A stretch of 64,000 bases of DNA. It comes from JANQIO01 sp043585095. Its GTDB lineage: Bacteria; Pseudomonadota; Gammaproteobacteria; Pseudomonadales; Halieaceae. The position numbers and the translations under genes were made by a program. The notes under the pieces were generated by a model that was not told the DNA's origin, made no database searches, and saw nothing but the letters and a program-made list of their open reading frames with translations. The DNA lies in contig CP121321.1 of assembly GCA_043585095.1 (NCBI GenBank), positions 2,480,001 through 2,544,000 on the forward strand. Reading direction: 5' to 3'. Positions 34,046 through 43,698 of the stretch are shown here, one piece after another (within the stretch, counting starts at the first letter, position 1; each line of letters starts with the position of its first letter).

Positions 34046-36514
34046 ATGGAACAGCAATACGAACCCGGCGTGGTGGAAGCCAGCGCACAGGAATACTGGG
34101 AGCAAAACGCCAGTTTTCGCGTACAGCAAGACGACGACCGGGAAAAGTTCTACTGCCTTAGCATGCTGCCCTACCCCAGCGGCAAACTGCACATGGGCCA
34201 TGTCCGCAACTACACCATCGGCGACGTGATTGCGCGCTATCAACGCATGCAGGGCAAAAACGTATTGCAGCCCATGGGTTGGGATGCCTTTGGCATGCCG
34301 GCTGAAAACGCCGCCATCCAGAACAACGTGCCGCCCGCCGCCTGGACCTTTGCCAACATTGACGAGATGCGTGTTCAGCTCAAACGGCTGGGCTTCGCCT
34401 TTGACTGGGAACGCGAGATTGCGACCTGTCATCCCGAGTACTACCGCTGGGAGCAGTGGTTCTTCACCCGCCTTTACGAGAAAGGGCTGGCCTACAAAAA
34501 AATGGCCGAGGTGAACTGGTGCGAAACCGACCAAACGGTGTTGGCCAACGAGCAGGTTGTCGATGGCTGCTGCTGGCGCTGTGACAATCCGGTGGAACGC
34601 CGCCAGATGGCCCAGTGGTTTATCAAGATCACCGATTACGCCCAGGAATTGCTGGACGATATCGATATGCTGGAACAGTGGCCTGAGCAGGTTCGCACCA
34701 TGCAGCGGAACTGGATTGGTCGCTCAGAAGGCGTCAATCTGCGCTTCGGCCTGGCAGAAGGCGGTGACCTTGAGGTCTACACCACGCGTCCGGATACTTT
34801 AATGGGCGTGACCTACATGGCCGTGGCCATGCAGCACCCGCTGGCGCTCAAAGCCGCCGAGACCAACGCGGATCTGGCGGCGTTTATCGCCAACGAAAGT
34901 GCTGGCGGCGTGGCTGAGGCCGAGCTTGCCACCATGGAAAAGGTCGGCATGGATACCGGTGTGAAAGCGGTTCATCCGCTCACCGGCGATCTGATCCCGG
35001 TGTGGGTCGCTAACTTCGTGTTGATGAGTTACGGCTCCGGTGCGGTGATGTCGGTACCCGGCCACGACGAACGCGACCATGCCTTCGCGACCAAGTATGG
35101 CTTGCCCATTGCGCAGGTGATCGCCAAAGCCTCGGCCTCCGACGAACAATATGACGCGGGCACCTGGCAGGACTGGTATAGCGACAAAAACGATGTGGTA
35201 ACGGTGAACTCCGGCGAGTTTGACGGCCTTGATTTTGCATCGGCCTTTGCCGCGATCTCGACCAGGCTGGAAGCGGATGGGCTCGGTGAGCGCACCGTGA
35301 ATTTCCGCCTTCGCGACTGGGGCGTATCGCGCCAGCGTTACTGGGGCGCGCCCATCCCCATCATCTACTGTGATGACTGCGGCACCGTCCCCGTGCCGGC
35401 GGAAGACCTGCCGGTAGTGTTGCCCACGGACGTACAGTTCGAGGGTGTGGGTTCACCGATCAAGCAGATGCCATCCTTCTATGAAACCAGTTGCCCGGGT
35501 TGTGGCAAGGATGCCACGCGGGAAACCGACACCTTCGATACCTTCATGGAGTCGAGCTGGTATTACGCGCGCTACTGCAGCCCGCGCAGCGACAAGGCCA
35601 TGCTGGACGCCGAAGCGCCCTACTGGACGCCGGTAGATCAATACGTCGGCGGTATCGAGCATGCCATCCTGCATTTACTGTACGCGCGCTTCTTCCACAA
35701 ATTAATGCGCGACGAAGGACTGGTGAATTCCGACGAACCTTTCACGCGACTGTTGACCCAGGGCATGGTGCTTAAAGATGGCGCCAAGATGTCGAAGTCA
35801 AAAGGCAACACCATTGACCCGCAGGCAATGATCGACCAATACGGCGCCGACACCGCGCGCCTGTTCAGCATGTTTGCTGCGCCACCCGACCAGTCTCTGG
35901 AGTGGTCAGATGCGGGCGCCGAGGGCGCACTGCGTTTCCTGAAGCGCTTGTGGAAGATGGTCCATAACCATGCCGAAGCGGGCAGCGTTGACGCACTGGA
36001 CCCCGCCGGCCTGAGTGATGAGCAAAAAGCCGTGCGTCGCAAAACCCACGAGACCATTGCCAAAGTATCGGACGACTTTGGTCGTCGTCAGACCTTTAAC
36101 ACCGCCATCGCCGCGGTGATGGAACTCACCAACGAGTTAGGCAAACTTTCGGATCGCGCGGGCCAAAGCCTGGCGGTCGAACGTGAAGCGCTGCGGGCTG
36201 CCGTGTTGATGCTGTCGCCCATTGCACCGCATATCACGCACAGCCTGTGGCCGCTGCTGGGTGGTGAAGGCGCAGTCATGGATGCCACCTGGCCATCGCT
36301 GGACGAATCTGCCCTGGTGCGCGACAGTATCGAGATGGCGATACAGGTAAACGGCAAGGTGCGCGCTCGCATGGAGGTCGCCGCTAATGCCGACAAAGAC
36401 GCTATCGAGGCCATGGCTCTGGAGCAGGACAACGTGCAGAAATTCATTGACGGCAACACGGTGAGAAAAGTCATCGTAGTGCCCGGCAAACTGGTGAATA
36501 TTGTTGCGAACTAA
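34046..36514 (+). CDS. leuS: Leucyl-tRNA synthetase
   Basis: An 822-aa class I synthetase. HIGH region PYPSGKLHMGH at 42-52, an editing (CP1) domain in the middle (TTRPDTLMGVTYMA, HDERDHAFA), a zinc-type insertion (CDDCGTVPV, CPGCGKD), KMSKS at 581-585 and a C-terminal anticodon-binding domain. The ATG at 34046 gives MEQQYEP, the normal N-terminus; the frame open back to 33881 is not used. Overlaps lptE by 14 nt. Confidence 0.97.
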   Translation: MEQQYEPGVVEASAQEYWEQNASFRVQQDDDREKFYCLSMLPYPSGKLHMGHVRNYTIGDVIARYQRMQGKNVLQPMGWDAFGMPAENAAIQNNVPPAAWTFANIDEMRVQLKRLGFAFDWEREIATCHPEYYRWEQWFFTRLYEKGLAYKKMAEVNWCETDQTVLANEQVVDGCCWRCDNPVERRQMAQWFIKITDYAQELLDDIDMLEQWPEQVRTMQRNWIGRSEGVNLRFGLAEGGDLEVYTTRPDTLMGVTYMAVAMQHPLALKAAETNADLAAFIANESAGGVAEAELATMEKVGMDTGVKAVHPLTGDLIPVWVANFVLMSYGSGAVMSVPGHDERDHAFATKYGLPIAQVIAKASASDEQYDAGTWQDWYSDKNDVVTVNSGEFDGLDFASAFAAISTRLEADGLGERTVNFRLRDWGVSRQRYWGAPIPIIYCDDCGTVPVPAEDLPVVLPTDVQFEGVGSPIKQMPSFYETSCPGCGKDATRETDTFDTFMESSWYYARYCSPRSDKAMLDAEAPYWTPVDQYVGGIEHAILHLLYARFFHKLMRDEGLVNSDEPFTRLLTQGMVLKDGAKMSKSKGNTIDPQAMIDQYGADTARLFSMFAAPPDQSLEWSDAGAEGALRFLKRLWKMVHNHAEAGSVDALDPAGLSDEQKAVRRKTHETIAKVSDDFGRRQTFNTAIAAVMELTNELGKLSDRAGQSLAVEREALRAAVLMLSPIAPHITHSLWPLLGGEGAVMDATWPSLDESALVRDSIEMAIQVNGKVRARMEVAANADKDAIEAMALEQDNVQKFIDGNTVRKVIVVPGKLVNIVAN

Positions 36515-37010
36515 GCTGTTACAGACGATCGCGCTGCTCTCACTGTTTACGCTGAGTGCCTGTGGCTTTCAGCTGCGCGGTAGTGTCGATCTGCCCCCGG
36601 AGTGGCAAGCCCTGCACCTGAACAGCGCCAGCCCCAATGGTGAACTCAGCCGAGCGCTGGAGAGCGGCGGCGGACTTGCCGGCGTGCAGTGGCTGCCCCG
36701 CGATGAGGCAAGCTACATCGTCGAACTGGGACCAGAGCAATTCCAGAATCGCAATCTGAGTATTGGCGCTAATGCCCGCGCCACGGAGTTTGAAATGACC
36801 ATGCGCACCACGCTGCGCGTCATCGACAAGGCAGGCAAACAGCTGTTGCCCCCCACTGAAGTCAGTACGGTGCAGATCATCACCAATGACCCGGAGAATA
36901 TTGCCGGTATCGCTGAGGAAGGCCGCTTGCTGCGTCAGGAGATGCGCGTAACGCTGGTACAGCAGATCCTGCGCAAGCTCCGCTACGTGGCGGAAAGCGG
37001 CACGCCCTGA
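36501..37010 (+). CDS. lptE: LPS-assembly lipoprotein LptE
   Basis: A 169-aa outer-membrane lipoprotein that plugs the LptD barrel. The signal ends LFTLSAC (lipidated Cys), followed directly by GFQLRG, the family signature. The start is a TTG at 36501 inside the leuS end. The leuS-lptE-holA order is the usual gammaproteobacterial one. Its TGA shares a base with the holA ATG. Confidence 0.92.
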   Translation: MLRTKLLQTIALLSLFTLSACGFQLRGSVDLPPEWQALHLNSASPNGELSRALESGGGLAGVQWLPRDEASYIVELGPEQFQNRNLSIGANARATEFEMTMRTTLRVIDKAGKQLLPPTEVSTVQIITNDPENIAGIAEEGRLLRQEMRVTLVQQILRKLRYVAESGTP

Positions 37011-38029
37011 TGCGGCTGCGTCCCGAGCAGCTAGACACCCACCTGCAGCGCGAGCTGCGCCCTGTGTACCTCGTGACCGGTGACGAAACCTTGCTGGTGC
37101 AGGAAAGCTGCGATGCTATCCGCAAAGCCGCACGGCAAGCCGGTTGCACCGAGCGCGAGGTGTTTCAGGTCGACAACCGGTTCAACTGGGACAATCTGGT
37201 GGCCTCGGCTTCAGAAATGTCCCTGTTCTCAGATCGAAAAATCATCGAGCTGCACATCCCCAGCGGCAAACCCGGCACCGATGGGTCAAAGGGCCTGCTC
37301 GGCTACCTGGAGATGGCGGGCGACGACAACATCTTGTTAATCATCGCTGGCAAGATCGACAAGCAGTCCACCAACAGCAAATGGTTCAAAGCGTTGGATG
37401 CCGCCGGCGCCGTGCTGCAAATTTGGCCGGTGGACGCCAACCAGCTGCCCCGCTGGCTCAGCCAGCGCGTCGAGAGCGCCGGTATGTCTATTGATCACGA
37501 TGCGCTGCTAATGCTGTGTGACCGCGTCGAGGGCAATCTACTCGCCGCCGTACAGGAAGTCGAAAAACTCAAGCTACTGTGCCCCGAAGGGCGCATTACG
37601 CCCGAGGCGGTAACCGAGTCTGTTGCAGATAACGCCCGCTATAACCTGTTTGGCCTGATCGATAAGGCGCTGTTAGGCGATGCCGCAGGTGCCCTGAAAA
37701 TGCTCAACGGCTTGCGTAGCGAAGGCACCGAGGCCGCCGTTATATTGTGGGGGCTGGCTCGTGAGCTGCGCCTGTTAATGCAATGCCAGACGGAGCTAAG
37801 CCGTGGGCAGCGCCAGCAACAAGTGATGAAAGCCAACCGCGTGTGGGATAAGCGCGTGCCGATTGTTTCGGCAGCGCTATCACGGCACGACAATATTGCC
37901 CTCGGCGAGCTACTGCAACAGGCCAGCACGGCCGACCAAAGCATCAAAGGTCTGGGCGACGGCAACCCCTGGGATCATCTCGGCAAGCTAGTGCTGGGCT
38001 TGAGCGTCGACGCCAAGGCTGTCGCGTAA
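37010..38029 (+). CDS. holA: DNA polymerase III subunit delta
   Basis: A 339-aa clamp-loader subunit that opens the beta sliding clamp. RPVYLVTGDETLLVQE at the N-terminus and GLIDKALLGDAAGALKMLN in the third domain match HolA; length is typical. Coupled to lptE by TGATG. Confidence 0.93.
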   Translation: MRLRPEQLDTHLQRELRPVYLVTGDETLLVQESCDAIRKAARQAGCTEREVFQVDNRFNWDNLVASASEMSLFSDRKIIELHIPSGKPGTDGSKGLLGYLEMAGDDNILLIIAGKIDKQSTNSKWFKALDAAGAVLQIWPVDANQLPRWLSQRVESAGMSIDHDALLMLCDRVEGNLLAAVQEVEKLKLLCPEGRITPEAVTESVADNARYNLFGLIDKALLGDAAGALKMLNGLRSEGTEAAVILWGLARELRLLMQCQTELSRGQRQQQVMKANRVWDKRVPIVSAALSRHDNIALGELLQQASTADQSIKGLGDGNPWDHLGKLVLGLSVDAKAVA

Positions 38030-38128
38030 CTGTCTTTTCGGCAAAAACAGCAATAGCACCGGTGTGCTTGCTAGCCAAACCAGAGCGCTGGGTGTAGCGT
38101 TCGCCTTCTCTTACTCGAGCACAGAACC

Positions 38129-38332
38129 GTGAACAGAATCGAAAAATTGAAAGCCGATGCCTACAGCTTTGAAGAGCTAGACACCCTTGAGAAAAATGCC
38201 ATCAAGCTGCGCGACGCGGAAACCATGGCGTTGATTGAGCAGAGTCGTGCCTCCAAAACCGCCAAGGGCGAGCAGCGCGCACCGGTCAAGGAAACCGCCC
38301 GGCAACGGCGCGATCGCAACCGTAAGGGTTAG
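38129..38332 (+). CDS. Small hypothetical charged protein
   Basis: 67 aa from a GTG at 38129, 99 nt after holA. The product is strongly charged: a helical acidic half (EELDTLEKNAIKLRDAETM), then a basic tail rich in Arg and Lys ending RQRRDRNRKG, suggesting nucleic-acid contact. Not recognised. It ends 3 nt before the stop of the convergent flavoprotein, and codon use looks like the surroundings, supporting it as real. Confidence 0.5.
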   Translation: MNRIEKLKADAYSFEELDTLEKNAIKLRDAETMALIEQSRASKTAKGEQRAPVKETARQRRDRNRKG

Positions 38333-38335
38333 TGA

Positions 38336-39520
38336 CTACAGGTGCTGCCCACAGCACCAACCTGACGCCCAGGCCCACTGGAAGTTGTAGCCGCCCAGCC
38401 AGCCGGTGACGTCCAGCGCCTCACCAATCGCATACAGCCCCGGCACTTTATTCAGCTCAAAGGTCTTGGATGAAACCTCATTGGTATCGATACCGCCCAG
38501 GGTGACTTCCGCGGTGCGATAGCCTTCCGTACCGTTGGGCTGGAAGGTCCACTTATTCAGTTTCTCGCCCAACTCGCGCAGCAGCGTGCCAGAGATACTG
38601 CCGATGCGCCCGTCGATAAACCAATCTCCGTTCATCAAGTCCACCAGACGGTTGGGCAATTTAGCTTTTAAAACCCGTGAGAGCTGCTGCCTGGGATTGC
38701 GCTGCTGAGCGCTTTGCAACCATTCGCCGGCGTCTTCATCCGGAAGCAAGTCAATCAATACGGCATCACCCTCACGCCAATAAGAAGAGACCTGAAGAAT
38801 ACCGGGGCCACTCAAGCCACGGTGCGTAAACAGGATATTCTCCCTGAAACTCACGCCGTTCACCGTTGACACAGCATCCACGGAAATACCAGACAGCGGC
38901 TCATAACGCTGCTTGTCATCCTCTCGCCAGGTGAGCGGCACCAGTGCGGCTCGCGGTGGCAGGATGTTCAGTTGCAGACGCTCCGCCGTGCGAAACGCCA
39001 GATCACTGGCGATTTTAGGCAATGACAGACCACCTGAGGCAATCACCACCTTGTTCGCTGCAAACGTGCTTTGCTCGGTTTTGACCGCAAAGCCCTGAGA
39101 CTCGTCACCGCTTATGGAGAGCACTTTCTGCTTGAGAGCAAAATCCACCCCCGCCCACTCACAGTGCTGCAGCAACATCGCGACAATGTCCTTGGCACTG
39201 TGATCGCAAAATAGCTGGCCCAGCTTCTTTTCGTGATAGTCGATGCCCGCGGCCTCAACCATGGCAATAAAATCTTCCGGCGGATAGCGCTTCATGGCGG
39301 AGATGCAAAACGGCGGGTTAGCAGACAAGAACTGCTCACGCGGATCGGCCAATACGTTGGTGAAGTTGCAGCGCCCTCCGCCCGACACCAAAATTTTAAG
39401 CCCCACCTTCGGACCCATCTCCAACACCTGCACCTTCAAACCGCGGTAGCCCGCGCTGATAGCACACATCAGTCCGCTGGCGCCGCCGCCGACAATAATG
39501 ACATCGGGCGTATCATTCAT
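38336..39520 (-). CDS. NAD(P)/FAD-dependent oxidoreductase, BaiN/HI0933 family
   Basis: A 394-aa flavoprotein. It begins DVIIVGGGASGLMCAISAG (GxGxxG), followed by KILVSGGGRCNFTN, the family signature, and ends with GLYAIGEALDVTGWLGGYN and a Trp-rich QWAWASGW. Members of the HI0933/YhiN/BaiN family reduce or oxidise small carbonyl or steroid compounds; the true substrate is usually unknown. Confidence 0.92.
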   Translation of the reverse strand: MNDTPDVIIVGGGASGLMCAISAGYRGLKVQVLEMGPKVGLKILVSGGGRCNFTNVLADPREQFLSANPPFCISAMKRYPPEDFIAMVEAAGIDYHEKKLGQLFCDHSAKDIVAMLLQHCEWAGVDFALKQKVLSISGDESQGFAVKTEQSTFAANKVVIASGGLSLPKIASDLAFRTAERLQLNILPPRAALVPLTWREDDKQRYEPLSGISVDAVSTVNGVSFRENILFTHRGLSGPGILQVSSYWREGDAVLIDLLPDEDAGEWLQSAQQRNPRQQLSRVLKAKLPNRLVDLMNGDWFIDGRIGSISGTLLRELGEKLNKWTFQPNGTEGYRTAEVTLGGIDTNEVSSKTFELNKVPGLYAIGEALDVTGWLGGYNFQWAWASGWCCGQHL

Positions 39521-39759
39521 GGGTCATCGACTCTGGCAGGCTAATGCGGATTTGCTGTAACAAGCGGATCTCCGTGGAGATGAATAGTGACAAGGCCGAA
39601 TTGTACAGGACCGAAGAATAGCGCTGTTCCAGCACTTCGATCCCGATAGCTCCAGAGGCGCCGCTCACGGCCATGCGAGCCGTCTTGGCTACCCCGCCGC
39701 AAACAGCCATACTTCTAATGTCACATTACCACCAGTAAAGAAAACGTCAGCGAGCAAGC

Positions 39760-39969
39760 ATGGCCCAATACCTGCGATTAATACTTCCCGCCGCCCTACT
39801 ACTGCTTACCGCATGCGGCGAGCTGGCCAAAGAAGAGTTCCCCTGTTTGGTCAACAACGGTAGTTACGATACGTACAACGAGGCCTTCGTGTTCGCACCT
39901 GCTGGTGACGGTGACAGCGTGTTAGCCCGGGCGCGAGAAGCCGAGCAGCAATGTAGAAACGAGGGTTAG
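39760..39969 (+). CDS. Small lipoprotein
   Basis: 69 aa. The N-terminus is a textbook lipoprotein signal (hydrophobic run ending LLLTAC, Cys19). The mature part is about 50 residues with three further Cys. No family recognised. The strength of the signal peptide supports it as real. Confidence 0.6.
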   Translation: MAQYLRLILPAALLLLTACGELAKEEFPCLVNNGSYDTYNEAFVFAPAGDGDSVLARAREAEQQCRNEG

Positions 39970-40110
39970 CTGCATACCCATCGTTCTATCACCTCGCCGC
40001 CAGCACTCAATGCCAGGGCCTGAGAGCCCGAAGGCCCCGGCTCTGCAGCCGTAAGACAGATAACCTCTGAAAGTTACCCTTAAACCCTGGGAACCGGTTT
40101 TGCATTCTTT

Positions 40111-40143
40111 TGAGACATGAAGCAATATATGTCTCATGTCTCA
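40111..40143. promoter_or_regulatory. Inverted repeat plus third half-site, probable TetR operator
   Basis: TGAGACAT (40111-40118) and ATGTCTCA (40129-40136) form a perfect inverted repeat with a 10-bp spacer; a third TGTCTCA follows at 40137-40143. It lies directly at the 5' end of the TetR-family gene, as expected for autoregulation. Confidence 0.65.
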
Positions 40144-40798
40144 TAATGAGTGCGAGCAAAACCCTCGGACCATGCCAGAACACGACGCTGCTCAAGAACG
40201 CATACTCGACGCCGCCAAAGCCTGCTATCTGCGCCTGGGTGTTGCCAAAGTTACGGCAGCAGACATCGCCACAGAATGCGGCATTTCTCGCGCCACTCTG
40301 TACCGCCGCTTTCCCAGCCAAAACGCGATTTTGCTCGCCGTACTGTCACGCGACTCCTGGGAAATGGTCGCGGCATTAGAAGCTCGTCTGTCGGGCATCA
40401 CCGACCCCGCTGAGCATGTCATCGAAGGCATTTTGAACGTACTGGATGAAATCGTGCGCCGCCCCCTGCATGCCCAGCTCTTCTCTGCTTCCGGCGCTGG
40501 CTGGGCGCAGTCAGAAGCACTGGGCTCCGACGAGATGCGCGGCATGGCGGCACAAATGATCTACGCGATGCCCGGCATGAGCCCGTCGCAAGATCCTGAA
40601 GTCGAACGCCGCGTTGAATTCCTAAGCGAATGGATTCTACGAATCATAGTCTCCTACGCCACCACACCTAGCCAGAGTGCGCGCAATCGTGACGAGCTGC
40701 GAGAGCTACTAAAAACCACATTGGAGCCCGCGGTACACGAACTGTTTCTCGCGCTGCGGCCAAGCGAAACTGAAGCTGTCGTGAAATCAATCAGCTGA
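40136..40798 (+). CDS. TetR family transcriptional regulator
   Basis: 220 aa from ATG 40136, or 208 aa from ATG 40172, which leaves the operator repeats outside the coding region and is the better choice if the repeats are the promoter operator. The N-terminal HTH is clear (ILDAAKACYLRLG, ADIATECGISRATLYRRFP); the C-terminal ligand domain is variable. It probably controls itself and the quinone-oxidoreductase gene 53 nt downstream. Confidence 0.9.
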   Translation: MSHNECEQNPRTMPEHDAAQERILDAAKACYLRLGVAKVTAADIATECGISRATLYRRFPSQNAILLAVLSRDSWEMVAALEARLSGITDPAEHVIEGILNVLDEIVRRPLHAQLFSASGAGWAQSEALGSDEMRGMAAQMIYAMPGMSPSQDPEVERRVEFLSEWILRIIVSYATTPSQSARNRDELRELLKTTLEPAVHELFLALRPSETEAVVKSIS

Positions 40799-40851
40799 CG
40801 ACCCAAAAAATAAAGATCAACAACAAAACCAATAATAAAAAGGAACTCGAC

Positions 40852-41883
40852 ATGAAAGCACTTCAGGCACAGAGCAACGGCGCACCCATCGACGTTCTAG
40901 CCGTCGTTGACGTGGATGTTCCTGAACCGGGCCCGGGTCAGGTTTTGATCAAAGTGGCCGCGGCCTCGCTTAATTTTAATGACATCGACCGCTGCTATGG
41001 CCGCAAGGTATCCGTGCCCATTCCGCCGCCATTCACGCTGGGTATGGACGTGTGTGGCACTGTCGAGGCGACTGGCGAAGGCGCTGAACACTGGCAGGGC
41101 AAGCGGGTGATGGCGCTGACCACAATGGCGACCGGTGGCCTGGCGGAGTTTGCGCTGGCATCATCTGATGCAGTGTTTGATGCGCCTGACAGCATGTCGG
41201 ATGCCGAGGCCACTGCCTTTATCATCCCCTTCCACACCGCGTATTTAGCGATCGTGCGAAGAGCCAAAATCGTCGCCGGTGAAACCTTGTTAGTACACTC
41301 CGGTGCCAGCAGCGTCGGCGCGGCAGCGATTCAGATCGGTAAAGCCCTGGGCCTGACCGTATTCACCACCGTCAGCTCCGATGAAAAGGCCGAATACTGC
41401 CGCTCCCTGGGCGCCGACCACGTCATCAACCACACCCAGGACGCTTTCGAAAAAGTGATCATGCAGGAAACCGCTCACGCCGGGCCTGACGTGATTCTGG
41501 ATTTGGCCGGGGGCGCCTTCGTGGAGCCTTCCTGGAAGTGTATTGCCAGAGAGGGACGTTACGTCGCCGCCGGGTTTGCCGACGACGACGAGAACGGTTT
41601 CGGTGGGCAGGCGCTGCGACCTCTGTGCTCGGCGAACTTTTCAGTGCTGGGCGTGATGCTGTCATATATCTCACATATGCCACCGGAAATCCGCGAGTTC
41701 GGTTTTAACATGTTCACGCGTGACATCGGTGAGCAGGTTCACAACGCGCTATTGCAGCTTGCGGCTGACGGCAAGATCAAGTCGGTACTCACCCGCACCG
41801 TGCCGCTGGAGCAGGCACCTGCCGCACTGGATGAACAAGAGAAACGGCTCACCATAGGACGCACGGCGGCGTTGCTTGCGTAG
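40852..41883 (+). CDS. Zinc-independent MDR alcohol dehydrogenase / quinone oxidoreductase family protein
   Basis: A 343-aa medium-chain dehydrogenase/reductase. GroES-like N-terminal domain, then a Rossmann domain with LLVHSGASSVGAAAIQ as the nucleotide loop. The structural-zinc Cys set is absent, so it belongs with the NADPH:quinone oxidoreductases. AAGGA precedes the ATG. Likely regulated by the adjacent TetR protein. Confidence 0.88.
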   Translation: MKALQAQSNGAPIDVLAVVDVDVPEPGPGQVLIKVAAASLNFNDIDRCYGRKVSVPIPPPFTLGMDVCGTVEATGEGAEHWQGKRVMALTTMATGGLAEFALASSDAVFDAPDSMSDAEATAFIIPFHTAYLAIVRRAKIVAGETLLVHSGASSVGAAAIQIGKALGLTVFTTVSSDEKAEYCRSLGADHVINHTQDAFEKVIMQETAHAGPDVILDLAGGAFVEPSWKCIAREGRYVAAGFADDDENGFGGQALRPLCSANFSVLGVMLSYISHMPPEIREFGFNMFTRDIGEQVHNALLQLAADGKIKSVLTRTVPLEQAPAALDEQEKRLTIGRTAALLA

Positions 41884-41937
41884 GCGCGAGCGGATCATGC
41901 CAACGACGTTTTGTCAGCGCGGCCGGGGCGAGTTCCT

Positions 41938-43194
41938 TTGAGCACGCCCGTTTATACCTTTCGCGACGCCCGTCTGAAGTCTCTCCCGCTGCGCGGCCTG
42001 AACGCAGTCGGTGGCGCTTTGGCCGCGGCCGGTGTGCTGCGCCCGCGCCTTGACTGCCAGCGCATTGCCGACGCCGCGCGCCAGCAAGCCCAGTCTCAGC
42101 AAGAAGTAGACAGGAACACGCTTGAAGCCCTGCAGCGCTACATCGACTCGGCGGAAGCCGACGCTAATCTGAATACTTTCGGTCGGTTGGCCGTACGGAA
42201 AATGCTGGTAGACGCCCTGGCATCGCGCTTCGCGGTGCAGGATTGGCAACACATCACGCCTGCCGCAAGTCAGGAACGAATTGAGAAGCCCTGGGTCATT
42301 CTGGGCCTGCCGCGAACGGGCACCAGCATACTATCTATTCTGTTGGGCCTGGACCCCTTAAGTCGCCCGCTGCGCCAATGGGAGGCGCATTACCCCATCC
42401 CGCCCGCGACACTCAGCAATGCCACCGATGATCCACGTATCGCGTTGCTGAGCAAGGAACTGGAACAACTGAAAAAGCTCAACCCCGCGGTTGCCACCAT
42501 GCATCCCTTCGGCAGCCTGCTGGCGGAGGAATGCACTGCCGTCTTTATCTACGCGCTGCGCACTATCGGCATGGAAACCATCGCTTTTACGCCCAGCTAC
42601 GGACGCTGGTTGGATAACGCCGACATGGGCCCTGCCTACGCGATACACAAGCAGACACTGCAATCGCTTCAGCAAGCGCAGCCCACGGGACGTTGGGTGT
42701 TAAAGAGCCCCAACCATCTGTGGTCCTTGGATGCTCTGCTGGCAAGCTACCCGGACGCGCGCATCATCTGGGCCCACCGCGACCCGGCCAAGGTTCTGCC
42801 CTCGCTGGCCAGCCTTAACTCCGCCATGCAGATTCAGTTCACGCGGCAGCTAGTGCCCCAGCAGGTGGGTGAATACTGGGGCGACCGAGCGCAGACGGTC
42901 ATAGACCGGGCCATGGCCTTCGATCAAACCCGTGAGCCGGGTTGGTGCTATCACGTGGATTATCAGGATTTGATGGCCAACCCATCGGGCACCATCGAAA
43001 AGATTTATCAGCACTTTGGTGAACCCACCAACAGCCTGCATAGCAAACGAATCGACACCTGGCTGCAACAGCGTCCTCAACACGCTGACGGCAAACACCA
43101 ATACGACCCAAGCGACTTTGGCTGGACCCGCGCATCACTACAGGAACGCTTCTATTCCTACCGTGAGCACTACGGGCTGGCGACTGAAGCGTAG
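41938..43194 (+). CDS. Sulfotransferase family protein
   Basis: About 418 aa. The PAPS 5'-phosphosulfate loop is LGLPRTGTSIL, and the 3'-phosphate site is in WAHRDPAKVLPSLASLNS. This is the broad bacterial branch often seen next to lipid and aromatic catabolic genes; the acceptor is unknown. The start is uncertain: TTG 41938 has GGGGCGAG upstream, while TTG 41911 would add nine residues. Confidence 0.88.
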   Translation: MSTPVYTFRDARLKSLPLRGLNAVGGALAAAGVLRPRLDCQRIADAARQQAQSQQEVDRNTLEALQRYIDSAEADANLNTFGRLAVRKMLVDALASRFAVQDWQHITPAASQERIEKPWVILGLPRTGTSILSILLGLDPLSRPLRQWEAHYPIPPATLSNATDDPRIALLSKELEQLKKLNPAVATMHPFGSLLAEECTAVFIYALRTIGMETIAFTPSYGRWLDNADMGPAYAIHKQTLQSLQQAQPTGRWVLKSPNHLWSLDALLASYPDARIIWAHRDPAKVLPSLASLNSAMQIQFTRQLVPQQVGEYWGDRAQTVIDRAMAFDQTREPGWCYHVDYQDLMANPSGTIEKIYQHFGEPTNSLHSKRIDTWLQQRPQHADGKHQYDPSDFGWTRASLQERFYSYREHYGLATEA

Positions 43195-43264
43195 CCAGGC
43201 AACTGGTGTCTGAGCACGCACCCCTGCACCAGAATCCAATCCACTGCGGCATTTAAACGCTGCA

Positions 43265-43298
43265 TTGACAAATATATTATGTCGACTATTCTGGACAT
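43265..43298 (+). promoter_or_regulatory. Candidate arsR promoter/operator
   Basis: TTGACA (43265-43270, perfect -35), 16-bp spacer, TATTCT (43287-43292). An inverted repeat ATGTC-N10-GACAT (43279-43298) overlaps it and ends at the start codon, fitting autorepression. The -10 lies so close to the ATG that the mRNA may be leaderless. Confidence 0.45.
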
Positions 43299-43655
43299 AT
43301 GGACACAAATACCGCCGTTACCTTATTCGACTCGCTCTCCAACGAAACCCGACTGCGCGCGTTTCGCCTGCTGGTAGAAGCAGGCTCGCCCGGCATCGCC
43401 GCCGGCGCGTTAAGCAAGGCGCTGGGCACCCCCCACAACACCATGTCGTTTCATCTAAGTCATCTGGCCCATGCCGGCATTGCGTCAGCGCGCAGGCAGG
43501 GCCGCTCCATCATCTACACGGCGAACTTTGATGCGATGCGCGAGCTGATCGGCTTTATGGTGAAAGACTGCTGCAGCGCGGAGCAGGCCAGCATTAGCCA
43601 GGGCAAGCGCAAGGGCTACTCGGTTATAGAACTTGCCGATAGCTGCTGTGGCTGA
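43299..43655 (+). CDS. ArsR family metalloregulator
   Basis: A 118-aa winged-helix repressor. ALSKALGTPHNTMSFHLSHL is the recognition helix region. The usual alpha-3 metal motif (ELCVCDL) is absent. Instead Cys pairs lie in the C-terminal half (Cys91-Cys92) and at the very end (Cys116-Cys117), as in ArsR types that bind As(III) through C-terminal Cys. It is followed by an arsI-like remnant and arsC, so arsenic is the likely signal. Confidence 0.9.
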   Translation: MDTNTAVTLFDSLSNETRLRAFRLLVEAGSPGIAAGALSKALGTPHNTMSFHLSHLAHAGIASARRQGRSIIYTANFDAMRELIGFMVKDCCSAEQASISQGKRKGYSVIELADSCCG

Positions 43656-43698
43656 ACGATCGCCTGCTCATTACCCAATCGATCAAGAGGACAAAAAC

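Noticed and set aside
39513..39710. 65-codon minus-strand ORF ahead of the BaiN/HI0933 gene
   Set aside because: Only an 8-nt overlap with the next gene supports it; the product looks random and no relative is recognised.
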